Shown piece after piece: positions 26,452-35,714 of a stretch of DNA of 64,000 nucleotides. Position 1 is the first letter of the stretch, and each line of letters opens with the position of its first letter. The notes below the pieces were generated by a model, which made no database searches, was not told where the DNA came from, and worked only from the letters and a program-made list of their open reading frames with translations. Position numbers and translations under genes: made by a program. This DNA is from Paractinoplanes durhamensis (GTDB lineage Bacteria > Actinomycetota > Actinomycetes > Mycobacteriales > Micromonosporaceae), in contig NZ_BOML01000019.1 in NCBI RefSeq assembly GCF_016862175.1, positions 310,001 to 374,000 on the forward strand, read 5' to 3'.

Positions 26452-27863
26452 CGCCGCGCCCCGCAGGCGTCCAGCTCGGCCCGGCACAGCACGGTCAGCG
26501 CGATCCGCCCGAATCCGCCGCCGAACAGGCTGATCCGCAGCTCGTCCTCGGCCGGCAGCAGCGCGAGCGCCCGCTCCAGCTCGCCGGCCGCGGTGCGGTT
26601 GTCGCCGCGCCGCCGGGCCACCAGCCCGAGCCGCATCCGGGGCAGCGCGAACTCCGGGTCGAGGTAGGCGGCCAGCCGGTACTGGCCGATCGCCTCCTCG
26701 ACGCCGGTCGCGCCCTCCAGGCAGAGGGCCAGCAACTGGTGTGCGTCCGGGTTCAGCCCGTCGTCGTCGATCAGCCGGCGGGCGGTGTCGATGGCCTCGT
26801 CGAGGCGGCCCGACTGGGCCAGCAGCACCCCCCGCAGCAGCCGGTCGCGCGGCCGGCCGGGCTCCGGCAGCCGGGCGGTGACCAGCGCCAGCGCCTCGGC
26901 GAACCGCTCCTCGCCGAGCAGCGCCACGGCCTGCTGGTGGATCCTCTCCTCGACCGGCTCCGGCTCGGCGGCCGGCGGCACGGCCGCGGCGGACCGGGGC
27001 GGCGCCGGCGGCGGCAGCGTGGGAATCGTGACGGCGGGCCGCTGCTGCAGCGGGCGCCGGTAGTAGAAGGCGTCGTGGGTGTGCCGCAGCTCCAGGCCGT
27101 CCGGTTCGGCGCCGAGCGAGTCGGTGTGCCCGAGGAACAGGTAGCCGCCCGGGGCCAGGGCCTGGGTCATCCGGCCGATCAGGGCCTGCGCGACCGCCGG
27201 GGTCAGGTACATCAGCAGGTTCCGGCAGAAGATCACGTCGCACTGGCCGGCCTGCCACAGCCCGGCGTCCGGCTCGGCCACGTTGTACTGCCGGAACCGC
27301 ACCGCCTGCTGCACCTCGTCGACCACGTGGAAGCCGCGCTCGCCGGCCCGGAACCACCGCCGCTTCACCGGGTCCGGGGTCTCCCGCAGCGACCACGCCG
27401 AGTACCAGCCCTCGGTCGCCTGCCCGAGCACCGCCGGGTTGGCGTCCAGCCCGAGCACGTTGATCATCCAGGCCTGCCCCGGCAGCGCCTCCTTGGCGGC
27501 GATCGCCAGGCTGTACGCCTCTTCGCCGGAGGAGCAGGCCACCGACAGCATGCGCAGCACCCGTTGCTCGGAGCGGGCGTTGATCCGCTGGGGGAGGGCC
27601 TCCTCGCGCAGCGCCCGGAACTGCTCGCCGTGCCGGAAGAAGTAGGTCTCGGTGATCGACAACTGCTCGATCAGCTCGGTGAGCTCGGTGTTCCAGGGCC
27701 GCGCGGCCAGCCGGTTCAGGTATTCGCCGTGGCTCATCCGGTGGGTGTGGGACCGGTCGGCGAGCAGCGGCCCGAGCTGACCGGCATCCCGGTCGCTGAA
27801 GGTCCAGCCCAGCGTCTTGGCGAGCAGCTCACGGAACCGGGCGATCTCCGGGGTGTCGGTCAT
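26448..27863 (-). CDS. CheR methyltransferase with TPR domain (WspC-like)
   Basis: A 471-residue protein: CheR N-domain (about 1-75), SAM-binding methyltransferase domain (about 75-275) with [23 protein letters not shown] and [11 protein letters not shown], a Pro/Ala linker, and C-terminal tetratricopeptide repeats (about 315-440). It methylates receptor glutamates. TPR-bearing CheR is a hallmark of WspC and FrzF-type enzymes. I take ATG 27863 ([10 protein letters not shown]) because it overlaps the upstream cheW stop and begins the CheR fold; a start 30 bases upstream is possible. Confidence 0.92.
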   Translation of the reverse strand: MTDTPEIARFRELLAKTLGWTFSDRDAGQLGPLLADRSHTHRMSHGEYLNRLAARPWNTELTELIEQLSITETYFFRHGEQFRALREEALPQRINARSEQRVLRMLSVACSSGEEAYSLAIAAKEALPGQAWMINVLGLDANPAVLGQATEGWYSAWSLRETPDPVKRRWFRAGERGFHVVDEVQQAVRFRQYNVAEPDAGLWQAGQCDVIFCRNLLMYLTPAVAQALIGRMTQALAPGGYLFLGHTDSLGAEPDGLELRHTHDAFYYRRPLQQRPAVTIPTLPPPAPPRSAAAVPPAAEPEPVEERIHQQAVALLGEERFAEALALVTARLPEPGRPRDRLLRGVLLAQSGRLDEAIDTARRLIDDDGLNPDAHQLLALCLEGATGVEEAIGQYRLAAYLDPEFALPRMRLGLVARRRGDNRTAAGELERALALLPAEDELRISLFGGGFGRIALTVLCRAELDACGARR

Positions 27864-28339
27864 CCGGTGACCGCGGCGGCGGCCGCTTCCCATACCTCGT
27901 CGGGCACCGCGCGCATGCTCTGCAGCAGCAGCAACGGCTCGGCGCCGATCGTGCCGACGCCCGCGACGAGCCGGCTGGACCGGCCGCCGAGCAGGGCCGG
28001 GTGGCCGCCGGTGGCGCTGGTGTCCACGTTCCGGATCCCGATGATCTCCCCGGTGGCGAGGGCGACCGCGCCGCGCTCGGTCTGCACCGCGACGTACCGC
28101 TCGGGTTCGCCCTGGTCGCCGCGCAGCAGCCGGGACACGTCGATCACCGGGGTGGGCACGCCGCGCAGCACGCTGATGCCGAGGACGAACGGCGGGGTGC
28201 CGGCCAGCGGCTGGGTCTCGAGCGGCCGCATGGTCTCGATGACCTCGTCGAGCTGCAGCGCACAGAGCAGTGGGCCGGCACGGAAGACGAGCGCGGCCAT
28301 GACGGCCCCGACCTCCGGCATCTGTCCGTATTGCCGCAC
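27860..28339 (-). CDS. CheW-like coupling protein, first gene of the operon
   Basis: Up to 159 residues, essentially one CheW domain beginning at LVFRAGPLLCALQLDEV, with FVLGISVLRGVPTPVIDVSRLL in the core. The start is uncertain: GTG 28339, ATG 28321 or ATG 28300, the last having GGAGG upstream and starting right at the fold. Its stop overlaps the cheR ATG. It is the WspD/WspB-like partner of the second CheW. A dyad immediately upstream suggests operon-level control. Confidence 0.87.
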   Translation of the reverse strand: MRQYGQMPEVGAVMAALVFRAGPLLCALQLDEVIETMRPLETQPLAGTPPFVLGISVLRGVPTPVIDVSRLLRGDQGEPERYVAVQTERGAVALATGEIIGIRNVDTSATGGHPALLGGRSSRLVAGVGTIGAEPLLLLQSMRAVPDEVWEAAAAAVTG

Positions 28340-28348
28340 ACCGACAGA

Positions 28349-28370
28349 TTAGCGAGACTTCTACCGCTAA
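28349..28370. promoter_or_regulatory. Inverted repeat upstream of the chemosensory operon
   Basis: TTAGCG and CGCTAA flank a 10-base spacer, a perfect 6-bp dyad one helical turn or so apart, 9 bases from the most upstream cheW start. A further GGCTAA lies just outside. It is suited to a dimeric regulator. No FliA/WhiG-type motility promoter was found in the 70-base gap. Confidence 0.45.
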
Positions 28371-28410
28371 ATGAGGCTAAAGCAAGGTTCTCTCATCTTC
28401 CGAAGAGGCC

Positions 28411-29595
28411 TCACTCGGTTCGCAGCGCGACCACCGGATCCAGGCGGCCGGCCCGCTGGGCCGGGATCACGCCGAAGATGATGCCGACCGCGGCCGACAC
28501 CCCGAACGCCAGGGCGAGCGACCACCAGGTGACCGCGGCCGGGACCGGGGTCAGCCGGTCGACCAGCAGCGCGGTCGAGATGCCCAGGGCCATGCCGAGG
28601 ACGCCGCCGATCGTGGTCAGCAGGACGGCCTCGAGGAGGAACTGGACGCCGATGTCGCGAGGCCGGGCGCCGACCGCCTTGCGCAGACCGATCTCCTTGG
28701 TCCGCTCGCGCACCGACACCAGCATGATGTTGGAGACGCCGACCCCGCCGACCAGCAGGCTGATCCCGGCGATCGCGGCGAGCACCCCGGTGAGCACGCC
28801 GAGGATGTCGCCGAGCACGCCGAGGATCTGCTCCTGGGTGACGGCGCTGAAGTCGGTGTCCGGGTGCCGTTTCACCAGGGCGGCGACGACCGCGCTGCCG
28901 AGCGCGTCGATCCGTTCCCGGTCGGGGGCGCGGATGGCGAGACCGTCGATGCGCTGGGTGCCGAGGAGGCGCTGGGCAGCGGTGACCGGCACGTGGACCT
29001 CGCTGTCCCGGTCCACCCCGAGGCTCTGCCCGAGCTGCTCGAACGTGCCGATCACCCGGAACCGCACCCCGCCGATGGTGATCTGCCGCCCGATCGGGTC
29101 GCGGTCGCCGAAGAGGTCCCGGGCGGTCCCGGCGCCGAGCACCGCGACCCGCCGCCCGGTGGTCACGTCGGTGCGGGTGAGATAGGTGCCGCGGTCGAGG
29201 TGCCGGACGAACACGTCCGGCGTGGTCTCCAGAACGCCCTGCATGCTGGCGTACGCGCTGCGCGTCCCGGCCCGCACCGTCTCGCCGGAGCTGATCGTCA
29301 CCGCCACCCGGGACCGGTCGCCGACCACCCGGGTGACCGCCTCGACGTCGTCCATGGTCAGCGTCGACGCGCTGGGCGCCGCGCCCGGGTCGAGCCGGCC
29401 GGGCACGACGATCAGCAGGTTGGAGCCGAGCCCCTCGACCTGCTGCTCGATCTGCCGCTTGGTGCCGGTGCCGATGGCGACCAGCGCGACCACCGCACCG
29501 ACCCCGATGACCACGCCGAGCATGGTCAGGATGCTGCGCAGCCGGTTGGCACGCAGCGCGTCGATGGCGACCCGCCACGCCTCGGCGACCCTCAT
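28411..29595 (-). CDS. MacB-like ABC transporter permease
   Basis: A 394-residue permease: TM1 (about 20-45) followed by a periplasmic-type MacB_PCD domain (about 50-255), then three C-terminal helices of the FtsX fold (about 270-385) with RTKEIGLRKAVGARPRDIG before the second helix and VVALRTE at the end. Single FtsX unit, as in MacB, but the ATPase is separate. The start ATG overlaps the ATPase stop (ATGA). With the adaptor and ATPase it forms a three-component efflux or export system, substrate unknown. Confidence 0.92.
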   Translation of the reverse strand: MRVAEAWRVAIDALRANRLRSILTMLGVVIGVGAVVALVAIGTGTKRQIEQQVEGLGSNLLIVVPGRLDPGAAPSASTLTMDDVEAVTRVVGDRSRVAVTISSGETVRAGTRSAYASMQGVLETTPDVFVRHLDRGTYLTRTDVTTGRRVAVLGAGTARDLFGDRDPIGRQITIGGVRFRVIGTFEQLGQSLGVDRDSEVHVPVTAAQRLLGTQRIDGLAIRAPDRERIDALGSAVVAALVKRHPDTDFSAVTQEQILGVLGDILGVLTGVLAAIAGISLLVGGVGVSNIMLVSVRERTKEIGLRKAVGARPRDIGVQFLLEAVLLTTIGGVLGMALGISTALLVDRLTPVPAAVTWWSLALAFGVSAAVGIIFGVIPAQRAGRLDPVVALRTE

Positions 29596-30305
29596 CCGGC
29601 CGGCTCCTCGACCGGAGTGACGATCAACCCGTCGCGCATCACGATCTGCCGGTGCGCCCGCGCGGCCACGTCCCGGTCGTGGGTGACCAGCACGACCGCC
29701 ACCCCGTCGGCGTTCAGCGACTCCAGCAGGCCGAGCACCTGCTCGCCGGTGGTCGAGTCGAGGTTGCCGGTGGGCTCGTCGGCCAGCAGCACCGACGGCG
29801 AGGTGACCAGCGCCCGGGCGATCGCCACCCGCTGCTGCTCGCCGCCGGACATCTGGTTGGGCCGGTGGTCGAGTCGGTGCCCGAGGCCGACCCGCTCCAG
29901 CATCTCGGCCGCCCGGGCCCGCCGCTCCCGCCGGCCGACACCCCGGTAGACCAGCGGCAACGCCACGTTGTCCCGGGCCGTGGTGCGGGCCAGCAGGTGG
30001 AACGACTGGAACACGAACCCGATCGTCTCGTTGCGCAGCAGCGCCATCTCGGCCGGCCCGAGGGCGGCCACGTCCCGCCCGCCGATCCGCAGGGTCCCGC
30101 TGGTCGGCCGGTCGAGCGCGCCGAGCAGGTGCATCAGCGTCGACTTGCCCGACCCGGAGGTGCCCACGATCGCCACGTAGTCGCCGGCCGTCACGGTCAG
30201 CGACACACCGCGCAGCGCCGAGACGGAGACGCCGTCCAGGTCGTAGGTGCGGGTCACGTCGACCGCCACGATCGCGGGCTCGGCCCCGGACAAGGGCTGC
30301 GTCAT
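29592..30305 (-). CDS. ABC transporter ATPase, MacB/LolD type
   Basis: A 237-residue ATPase with Walker A GTSGSGKST, Q-loop FVFQSF, signature MSGGEQQRVAIARAL, Walker B VLLADEPTGNLD and LVTHD. The start is ATG 30305 (MTQPLSG), overlapping the adaptor stop as ATGA; a longer frame upstream is simply the adaptor gene in another frame. It energises the permease encoded immediately downstream. Confidence 0.94.
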   Translation of the reverse strand: MTQPLSGAEPAIVAVDVTRTYDLDGVSVSALRGVSLTVTAGDYVAIVGTSGSGKSTLMHLLGALDRPTSGTLRIGGRDVAALGPAEMALLRNETIGFVFQSFHLLARTTARDNVALPLVYRGVGRRERRARAAEMLERVGLGHRLDHRPNQMSGGEQQRVAIARALVTSPSVLLADEPTGNLDSTTGEQVLGLLESLNADGVAVVLVTHDRDVAARAHRQIVMRDGLIVTPVEEPAG

Positions 30306-31684
30306 GAGGACGCTTTGTCGCCCGCGTGCACCAGGTCGGCGCCGCCGATCACCACCCGCTGACCGCTCTGCAGGCCGGCGGTCACCTGCACGACATCCTC
30401 GCCCTGCACCCCGACCTTGACCGGGACCCGCTGGTAGACGCCGTCCCGGACGGCCCACACGGTGTCCTGCCCGTCGGCGTTGACGATCGCCGAGGCCGGC
30501 ACGGTGACCGCGTCGGTGGCCTGCCGCACCTGCAGCCGGACCACCGCACTCATCCCGGGCCGCGGCGTCGGCGCCTTCGTCTCGTCGTCGTACGTCCCGG
30601 CGGCCAGGTCGAGCCGCACCCGGTAGGAGACGCCGCCCTGCGCCGACGTGGTCGGCAGCAGGTCGACCGCGCGGACGGTCGCCGGGTAGGAGGCGCCGGT
30701 GGCCGCGTCCAGCTCGACGGTGGCGGTGACGCCCGGCTCGACCAGCAGCACATCGGTCTCGTCCACCTCGGCGCTCAGCCCGAGCTGCGTCACGTCGACG
30801 ATGGTCATGATCGGGGTGCCGGCCGCGACGTAGGCACCCTTGGGGACCGCGGCGTCGACCCCGGGCAGGGTGGCGCCGGAAGCCGCGGCCGGCGCGGAGC
30901 CTGCGGAAAGAAGGTCGGTGAGCGACGAGGTCCCGCCGCCGCCGGTGGCCGGTCCGCCGAGCTGGACCACGCCGGCCGCGGGGGCGCGCAGGGTGAGCGC
31001 TTCGACGGCGGCATCGGCGAGGTCGTACGCCTGCTGGGCCTGCAGCTTCTGCGCCGCCGAGAGCGACTCGACCGCCTCGCCGAGCGACGCCACGCCGCGT
31101 TGGACCGACCGGAGCGTCGCGGCGGCCGCCGCCGACGCGGCCTCATACTGCTGCTGCGCGGCGTCGACCTGCTTGAGGAGTACGCCCTTGAGGTTGGGGT
31201 CGGTGATCTTGCCGGCCGCGTCGCGGGCGTCGTCGAAGGCCGCCGCGGCCTGCTTGTCGGTCTTCCGGCGCACCGACGTGTACCCGGACGTGCTGAGACC
31301 GGGGGAGCCGCCGCCGCGCGAGGCCTGGTCGAGGGCCTTGGCCGCGGACTCGCGACGGGCCTCCAGCTCGGGGGCGTCGATGACCGCCACGACCTGACCC
31401 TTGCTGACCTTCTGCCCGGCCTCGACCCGCAACTCGGCGAGGGTGCCGGCCGCGGGGGCGCTGAGGGTGGCGGCGGACCGGGCGGTCACCGAGCCGGGCG
31501 CCTCGACGATCTCGTCGACGGTGCCACGGGCGGCCGTGCCGACCGTGATGCCGTCGTCCTCGCTGCCGCAGGAGGCCGCGGTCAGCGACACGACCGTGAC
31601 GATGCCGAGCGCGAGAACGCCCGGCCGGAGCCGCGCGCGAAAGGGCCGATGGGTTCGCGGGAGGGCGCCAGACACGGACGCCAC
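30302..31684 (-). CDS. MacA/HlyD-like membrane-fusion adaptor, probable lipoprotein
   Basis: A 460-residue protein. The N-terminal signal (about 20-40) ends LTAASCGSEDD, a weak lipobox with a candidate Cys. Then a lipoyl-like half-motif (APAAGTLAELRVEAGQKV), a long alpha-helical hairpin (about 100-230, Ala/Gln-rich), the second lipoyl half, a beta-barrel domain (VDETDVLLVEPG) and a membrane-proximal domain (VPASAIVNADG). GTG start at 31684. In Gram-positive bacteria such adaptors gate MacB-type permeases or pass substrate to the wall. First gene of the three-gene operon. Confidence 0.88.
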   Translation of the reverse strand: MASVSGALPRTHRPFRARLRPGVLALGIVTVVSLTAASCGSEDDGITVGTAARGTVDEIVEAPGSVTARSAATLSAPAAGTLAELRVEAGQKVSKGQVVAVIDAPELEARRESAAKALDQASRGGGSPGLSTSGYTSVRRKTDKQAAAAFDDARDAAGKITDPNLKGVLLKQVDAAQQQYEAASAAAAATLRSVQRGVASLGEAVESLSAAQKLQAQQAYDLADAAVEALTLRAPAAGVVQLGGPATGGGGTSSLTDLLSAGSAPAAASGATLPGVDAAVPKGAYVAAGTPIMTIVDVTQLGLSAEVDETDVLLVEPGVTATVELDAATGASYPATVRAVDLLPTTSAQGGVSYRVRLDLAAGTYDDETKAPTPRPGMSAVVRLQVRQATDAVTVPASAIVNADGQDTVWAVRDGVYQRVPVKVGVQGEDVVQVTAGLQSGQRVVIGGADLVHAGDKASS

Positions 31685-31852
31685 TCTATGCCGCGGCCCG
31701 GGCGGCGGCCTCGGCGGTGATTGTTACCGGCGAGTCGGATCAAGAACACCCAGGCCACGAGCTTGACCGGGCGGTGCACCCTGGGTGAACCGTCCCCGCG
31801 GCCCCCGCCGTACTTCCACCGGCAACGTGACCGTGAAGGACGTGACGCAGTG

Positions 31853-32026
31853 ATGCAGCGAGCCGACGAACTGACCGTGGTGCACCATGACGACACCGTG
31901 AGCCGCTTCCTCGACGTGACATACACCCTGAGCCGGGAAGGCTTACGCCTGGTCACCTCGTGCGGCAGCGAACGACTGATACCGAGTCACGAGGTGCTCA
32001 CCACGCACGTACGCAAAGCAGCTTGA
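31853..32026 (+). CDS. Small conserved-looking hypothetical protein
   Basis: About 57 residues (MQRADELTVV start), soluble, mixed charge, containing LVTSCGSERLIPSHE with a single Cys. I start it at ATG 31853 after GTGAAGGA; GTG 31850 is equally possible. It lies alone between the divergent adaptor gene and a hairpin. Family not recognised; it could be a small regulatory or binding protein. Codon use is GC3-biased like its neighbours, supporting coding. Confidence 0.5.
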   Translation: MQRADELTVVHHDDTVSRFLDVTYTLSREGLRLVTSCGSERLIPSHEVLTTHVRKAA

Positions 32027-32044
32027 TCTTGATTTTTACAGAGT

Positions 32045-32079
32045 GACGCCCGGACCCCCTGGAAGGGAGCCCGGGCGTC
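32045..32079. terminator. Bidirectional hairpin between convergent genes
   Basis: GACGCCCGG at 32045-32053 pairs perfectly with CCGGGCGTC at 32071-32079. The loop contains a second CCCCCT/AGGGAG-like pairing. It separates the small plus-strand gene from the L,D-transpeptidase gene. No T-run directly adjoins the stem. Confidence 0.6.
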
Positions 32080-32096
32080 GCCCAGCGAAAGCCGGA

Positions 32097-32861
32097 TCAG
32101 GTCCCGGGACGACGCCCGATGACCTTCACCGTCGAACCGATCTTACCGATGCCCCAGTACGTCTTGGCATCCTGCGGCAGAAGGTTGACACAGCCGTGCG
32201 AACCGCGCCACATGTCGTGGATGTAGGTGGTGGTCTGGTGGAAACCGCGCCCGCCGATGAACCGCTGCCAGTAGGGCAGCCAGACGTGGTACGGGTCCGA
32301 CCATTCCTTCGTGGTCCGCTTATTGATCTTGAAGGTGCCGGCCGGCGTGCGGTAGCCCTTCATCCCGGTGCGGGTGATCGTCGGCTTGACGAGAACCTTG
32401 CCGTTCTTCATCACCCACGTGGTCTGGTGGGTGAGGTCGACGCAGAAGGTGACGCCGGACTTACTGGCCTTGCAGGCGGCCGTGTTCGTCGCGGCGAGTC
32501 GCTTGGCGACGTCGTTCGTCGTGGGACCGGCCAGGCCCGAGGCCGGCTTGATGCCGAACCGGGTCTGGAACTTCTTGATGGCCGCGCAGTCGGCGGCGGA
32601 CTGCTTGCCGTCGACCGTGAGCGTGCCGTAGCCGCCGAGTTTCTTGAGGTAGCCCTCGACCTGCTTCTGGAACTTACCGGTGGCACAGCTCGCGGCCGCC
32701 GCCTTCGTGACCACGGTGGTGGTCACGACCTTGGCGGCCGGGGCGGTGCGGACCGTGGCGCCGGCGCCCATGGGCGTCAATGCCATGGCGCCGAGGCCGC
32801 CGCCTACCAGGGTCGCCAAAGCGGCCCCGGTGAGGCGGGCGGAAACCCGTCTCACTCGCAA
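32097..32861 (-). CDS. L,D-transpeptidase (YkuD domain) with peptidoglycan-binding domain
   Basis: A 254-residue secreted protein: signal peptide (about 1-40), Cys-containing peptidoglycan-binding-like helical domain (about 50-120), then a YkuD catalytic domain with IHDMWRGSHGCVNLLP holding the His and catalytic Cys. I choose the TTG at 32861 because GGGGAGG lies 6 bases upstream; no ATG or GTG nearby has a comparable site. L,D-transpeptidases make 3-3 peptidoglycan cross-links. The two extra Cys pairs may form disulphides outside the membrane. Confidence 0.9.
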   Translation of the reverse strand: MRVRRVSARLTGAALATLVGGGLGAMALTPMGAGATVRTAPAAKVVTTTVVTKAAAASCATGKFQKQVEGYLKKLGGYGTLTVDGKQSAADCAAIKKFQTRFGIKPASGLAGPTTNDVAKRLAATNTAACKASKSGVTFCVDLTHQTTWVMKNGKVLVKPTITRTGMKGYRTPAGTFKINKRTTKEWSDPYHVWLPYWQRFIGGRGFHQTTTYIHDMWRGSHGCVNLLPQDAKTYWGIGKIGSTVKVIGRRPGT

Positions 32862-33013
32862 CTTGGTCCTCCCCAGGACATGTGTTCGCACATCGAAGCA
32901 CAGCAGGGCTCGCCTCGGTGTATGGGGAACGACCGTGGCGCGAATCTGTGAGATGTTTTCGGTTCGCGCCGGATGCAGTTGAGAAGTGACAGGTTGGACT
33001 AAGGGTGCAAAAC

Positions 33014-33913
33014 CTAATCCTGGGGGGTTGCGAAGTCCTGGACCCAATACGTTGTGTGATCACGGTCGATGGCCAAACCCACACCCATCTGGTTCAGCCG
33101 GCAATCCATGATGTTCTCCCGGTGCGCCGGGCTGTGCATCCAGCCGTCGACCACCTCGTAGGGGCTGTGCACGTTGCGGGCGATGTTCTCGCCGTAACGC
33201 TTCCACTGGTAACCGGCCTCGCGCATCCGATCCCCGGAGCCGTCGCCGTTCGGTGACTCGTGCGCGAAGTAGTCGCGGCGGGCCATGTCGGCGGCGTGCT
33301 CGTTGGCCGCCTCGATCAGCCGCCGGTCCACCGACAGGCTGTCGCAGCCGCCGCGCCGCCGGTTCTGGTTGACCAGGGCGAGGACCTGCTGCTGCATGCG
33401 TGCGTTCGGGTTCGACGAGACGTCGGCCCGGGTCACGTCCTCCCGCGCGGTGGCGAGCAGGCCGCCGGCGAGGTCCTGGACCTGTTTTTGCGCGGCCGGG
33501 CGCTGCTGGATCAGCTTCGGCTGCGCCGGGCGCTGCTGCGCAGCGAGAACACCGCGGCGGTCACCCGAGGTGTCCCGGTCCGGCTCGGCGTCGTCATCGG
33601 CCGCGTCGGAGTTGCCGCGTACGCCGTCGGAGTCGCCCACGTCGGATCCGTCGCCGGTCGCCGTGCTGTCGTCGAAGGTCAGGGTGTCGCCGGTGTCGCC
33701 CACGAAGTCCACCGAGTCGGCCGAATCGTCCGTGGCCGAGTCGTCGTTGGACGGTGACCACCCCCGGAAGTCGGGCATGAAACCGGAGAATCCCGGCATG
33801 TCCGGCGTCTCGGACGCGCCCGCCGTGGTGGCGGCCACGCCACCCGCCACCAACAGCGCCGTCGCCGCACTGACCACTAACAGAGGTTTCCGCATGTCGC
33901 TGGTGATCCCCAT
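33014..33913 (-). CDS. Secreted CAP/SCP-domain protein
   Basis: About 299 residues. Signal peptide near the start, an Asp/Ser-rich acidic low-complexity linker (about 45-115), a Gln/Pro/Arg-rich segment, then a CAP domain with ALVNQNRRRGGCDSL, ANEHAADMARRDYFAHESP, YGENIARN and MHSPAHRENIMD, the conserved His/Glu cavity residues. The start is uncertain: ATG 33913, ATG 33895 (MRKPLLVV), or an upstream GTG. Bacterial CAP proteins (YkwD-like) are secreted and of mostly unknown function. The acidic linker could bind cations or span the wall. Confidence 0.88.
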   Translation of the reverse strand: MGITSDMRKPLLVVSAATALLVAGGVAATTAGASETPDMPGFSGFMPDFRGWSPSNDDSATDDSADSVDFVGDTGDTLTFDDSTATGDGSDVGDSDGVRGNSDAADDDAEPDRDTSGDRRGVLAAQQRPAQPKLIQQRPAAQKQVQDLAGGLLATAREDVTRADVSSNPNARMQQQVLALVNQNRRRGGCDSLSVDRRLIEAANEHAADMARRDYFAHESPNGDGSGDRMREAGYQWKRYGENIARNVHSPYEVVDGWMHSPAHRENIMDCRLNQMGVGLAIDRDHTTYWVQDFATPQD

Positions 33914-34108
33914 CGATCGCAGGCGCCCAGCCGCCCCGGCCGCCTTCTCGCCACGGATCAACGTCACAGACCGGCCACGGTCACCATGAACGTCGCACAA
34001 CCGCACAGACAATCCGGACAGTTCATTCGTTTGGGGTAAGCCTGTGCGATCTTTCTGCCGACCGGATCGACGGTCCCGCTTCGGGATCGATCCTGGCACC
34101 GTTTCCCC

Positions 34109-35596
34109 GTGCGAAATCGATACCTGGACCTGCTCCGTGCCGCGGCGATCGTCCGGGTGATCGTCTACCACCTCTTCGGGTGGCCCTGGCTGTCCATCGT
34201 GCTGCCCGCGATGGGCATCATGTTCGCGCTGGCCGGCTCGCTCACCGCCGCCTCGCTGGAGAAGCGCTCCTCGGGCCAGGTGGTGCTCTCGCGCGTGCGG
34301 CGGTTGCTGCCGCCGCTGTGGTTGCTGGGCCTGGTCGCCGTACCCGTCATGCTCGCCATCGGCTGGATGCACGAGACCGACAGCGACCACCCGTTCAGCG
34401 TGGGCGGCCTGTTCTTCTGGCTGCTCCCGATCGGCGACCCGACCGGCAGCGACGCGGCCATCGACGTGTGGGAACCGCTCTGGTACCTCCGCGCGTACCT
34501 CTGGTTCGTCCTGCTCTCCCCGTTCATGTACGCCCTCTACCAGCGGATCGGCTGGCTGGCCGTGGCCGCGCCGCTGCTGCTGATGGGCGTCCTCGACGTC
34601 ACCGGCTTCACCCTGCCGGACACCGCCGACTCGGCCCTGTGGGACTTCGTCACCTACGGCGCCTGCTGGATCGCCGGCTTCGCCCACCACGACGGCCGGC
34701 TCGCCCGGCTCAAGCCGTGGATCGTCTACCCGGTGGCGGTCGTCATGGGGGTCGCGGCGATGTACTGGCTGCGCGACAACCAGGGCGAGGACCCGTGGGA
34801 CCTCAACGACGTCGCCGAGTCGCAGGCGCTGTGGTCGATCGCGTTCGTGCTGATCGTGCTGCGCTGGCAACCGGCCATGGAGTGGCTGGCCAAGGTGCGT
34901 CCGCTGGACCGGGCGGTGACCCTGCTCAACGCCCGCGCGGTGACCGTCTATCTCTGGCACAACATCGCCATCGCGGCGGTCTGGCCGGTGCTGACCTTCG
35001 TCGCGCTCGACGACCTCGAGGGTGACCTCGCCATCGTGGTCGATTTCAGCGTCGCGATGGCGCTCACCATGATCGCGGTCCTGCTGTTCGGCTGGGCCGA
35101 GGACCTGGCCGCCCGCCGGTCCCCGCGGTGGTGGCCGATCGGCGGCCGGCCGCCGGTCGCTGCCGTCCCGGCTTCAGCCGATCCCGATCCCGCTCCGGCG
35201 CCGCGCCCGGGCGACGATCCGGCCGAGCCGCCGCAGCCGGTCGTCGACTTCGCCGCGGCCATCCAGCCACAGCCGCTGCCTCCGGTGCCCGCCGCGGCGA
35301 TGCCACCGGTCGCCGAGCCGGCACCGGCACCGGCCCCGGCTCCCCGGGCCGCGCCCGATCCCGGCCCGGAGCCGGTCGCCGCCGTTCCGCTCGGCCGGCA
35401 CGCGTCGCTCGGCGAGGACACCCGGGCCGGGCTCGGCATGCCGGTCGCCGGCCGGCCCGCCGCCCACCACCCGCCCGGCGAGGTCGTCGACCGGGCGGGC
35501 CGTTCCTGGCCCACCGGGCCCACCGCCGTCGGCTGGCCGGAAGAGACGCCCGACTGGTTCCGCGGCCGCCGCGGCAGCGACCAGCCGGAGCAGTAG
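34109..35596 (+). CDS. Acyltransferase-3 family membrane protein
   Basis: A 495-residue protein whose first 340 residues are an OafA-like acyltransferase_3 domain of about ten helices, opening with RYLDLLRAAAIVRVIVYH, the last residue being the conserved His of helix 1. A cytoplasmic, Pro/Ala/Asp-rich tail of about 130 residues ends with WPTGPTAVGWPEETPDWF. GTG start, no clear ribosome-binding site. Such enzymes O-acetylate or O-acylate cell-surface sugars or antibiotics. The acceptor is unknown. The long tail is unusual and may recruit partners. Confidence 0.88.
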   Translation: MRNRYLDLLRAAAIVRVIVYHLFGWPWLSIVLPAMGIMFALAGSLTAASLEKRSSGQVVLSRVRRLLPPLWLLGLVAVPVMLAIGWMHETDSDHPFSVGGLFFWLLPIGDPTGSDAAIDVWEPLWYLRAYLWFVLLSPFMYALYQRIGWLAVAAPLLLMGVLDVTGFTLPDTADSALWDFVTYGACWIAGFAHHDGRLARLKPWIVYPVAVVMGVAAMYWLRDNQGEDPWDLNDVAESQALWSIAFVLIVLRWQPAMEWLAKVRPLDRAVTLLNARAVTVYLWHNIAIAAVWPVLTFVALDDLEGDLAIVVDFSVAMALTMIAVLLFGWAEDLAARRSPRWWPIGGRPPVAAVPASADPDPAPAPRPGDDPAEPPQPVVDFAAAIQPQPLPPVPAAAMPPVAEPAPAPAPAPRAAPDPGPEPVAAVPLGRHASLGEDTRAGLGMPVAGRPAAHHPPGEVVDRAGRSWPTGPTAVGWPEETPDWFRGRRGSDQPEQ

Positions 35597-35714
35597 CAGG
35601 CGGCCGGGCCGACCGGGTCCGGTGGGAAAAGGCCCGGCCGCCGTCGGGGTGAGCAGGGGCACCTGGAGGGCCTCCGCCGTCCGGCCCCGGTGAGCAGCGC
35701 GAGAGGCTCACCGG

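Noticed and set aside
28340..28410. FliA/WhiG-type promoter for the chemosensory operon
   Set aside because: No TAAA-N15-GCCGATAA-like match; only the TTAGCG/CGCTAA dyad is convincing.
34056..34090. Third copy of the bipartite glycan motif before the acyltransferase gene
   Set aside because: GGTAA and CTGCCGACCG are both present but the spacing is about 14 bases shorter and the first block is only five bases, so chance is likely.
33014..34960. 648-residue form of the CAP-domain protein
   Set aside because: The extra N-terminus is low-complexity antisense of the acyltransferase gene; a signal peptide and start codons near 33913 define the real protein.
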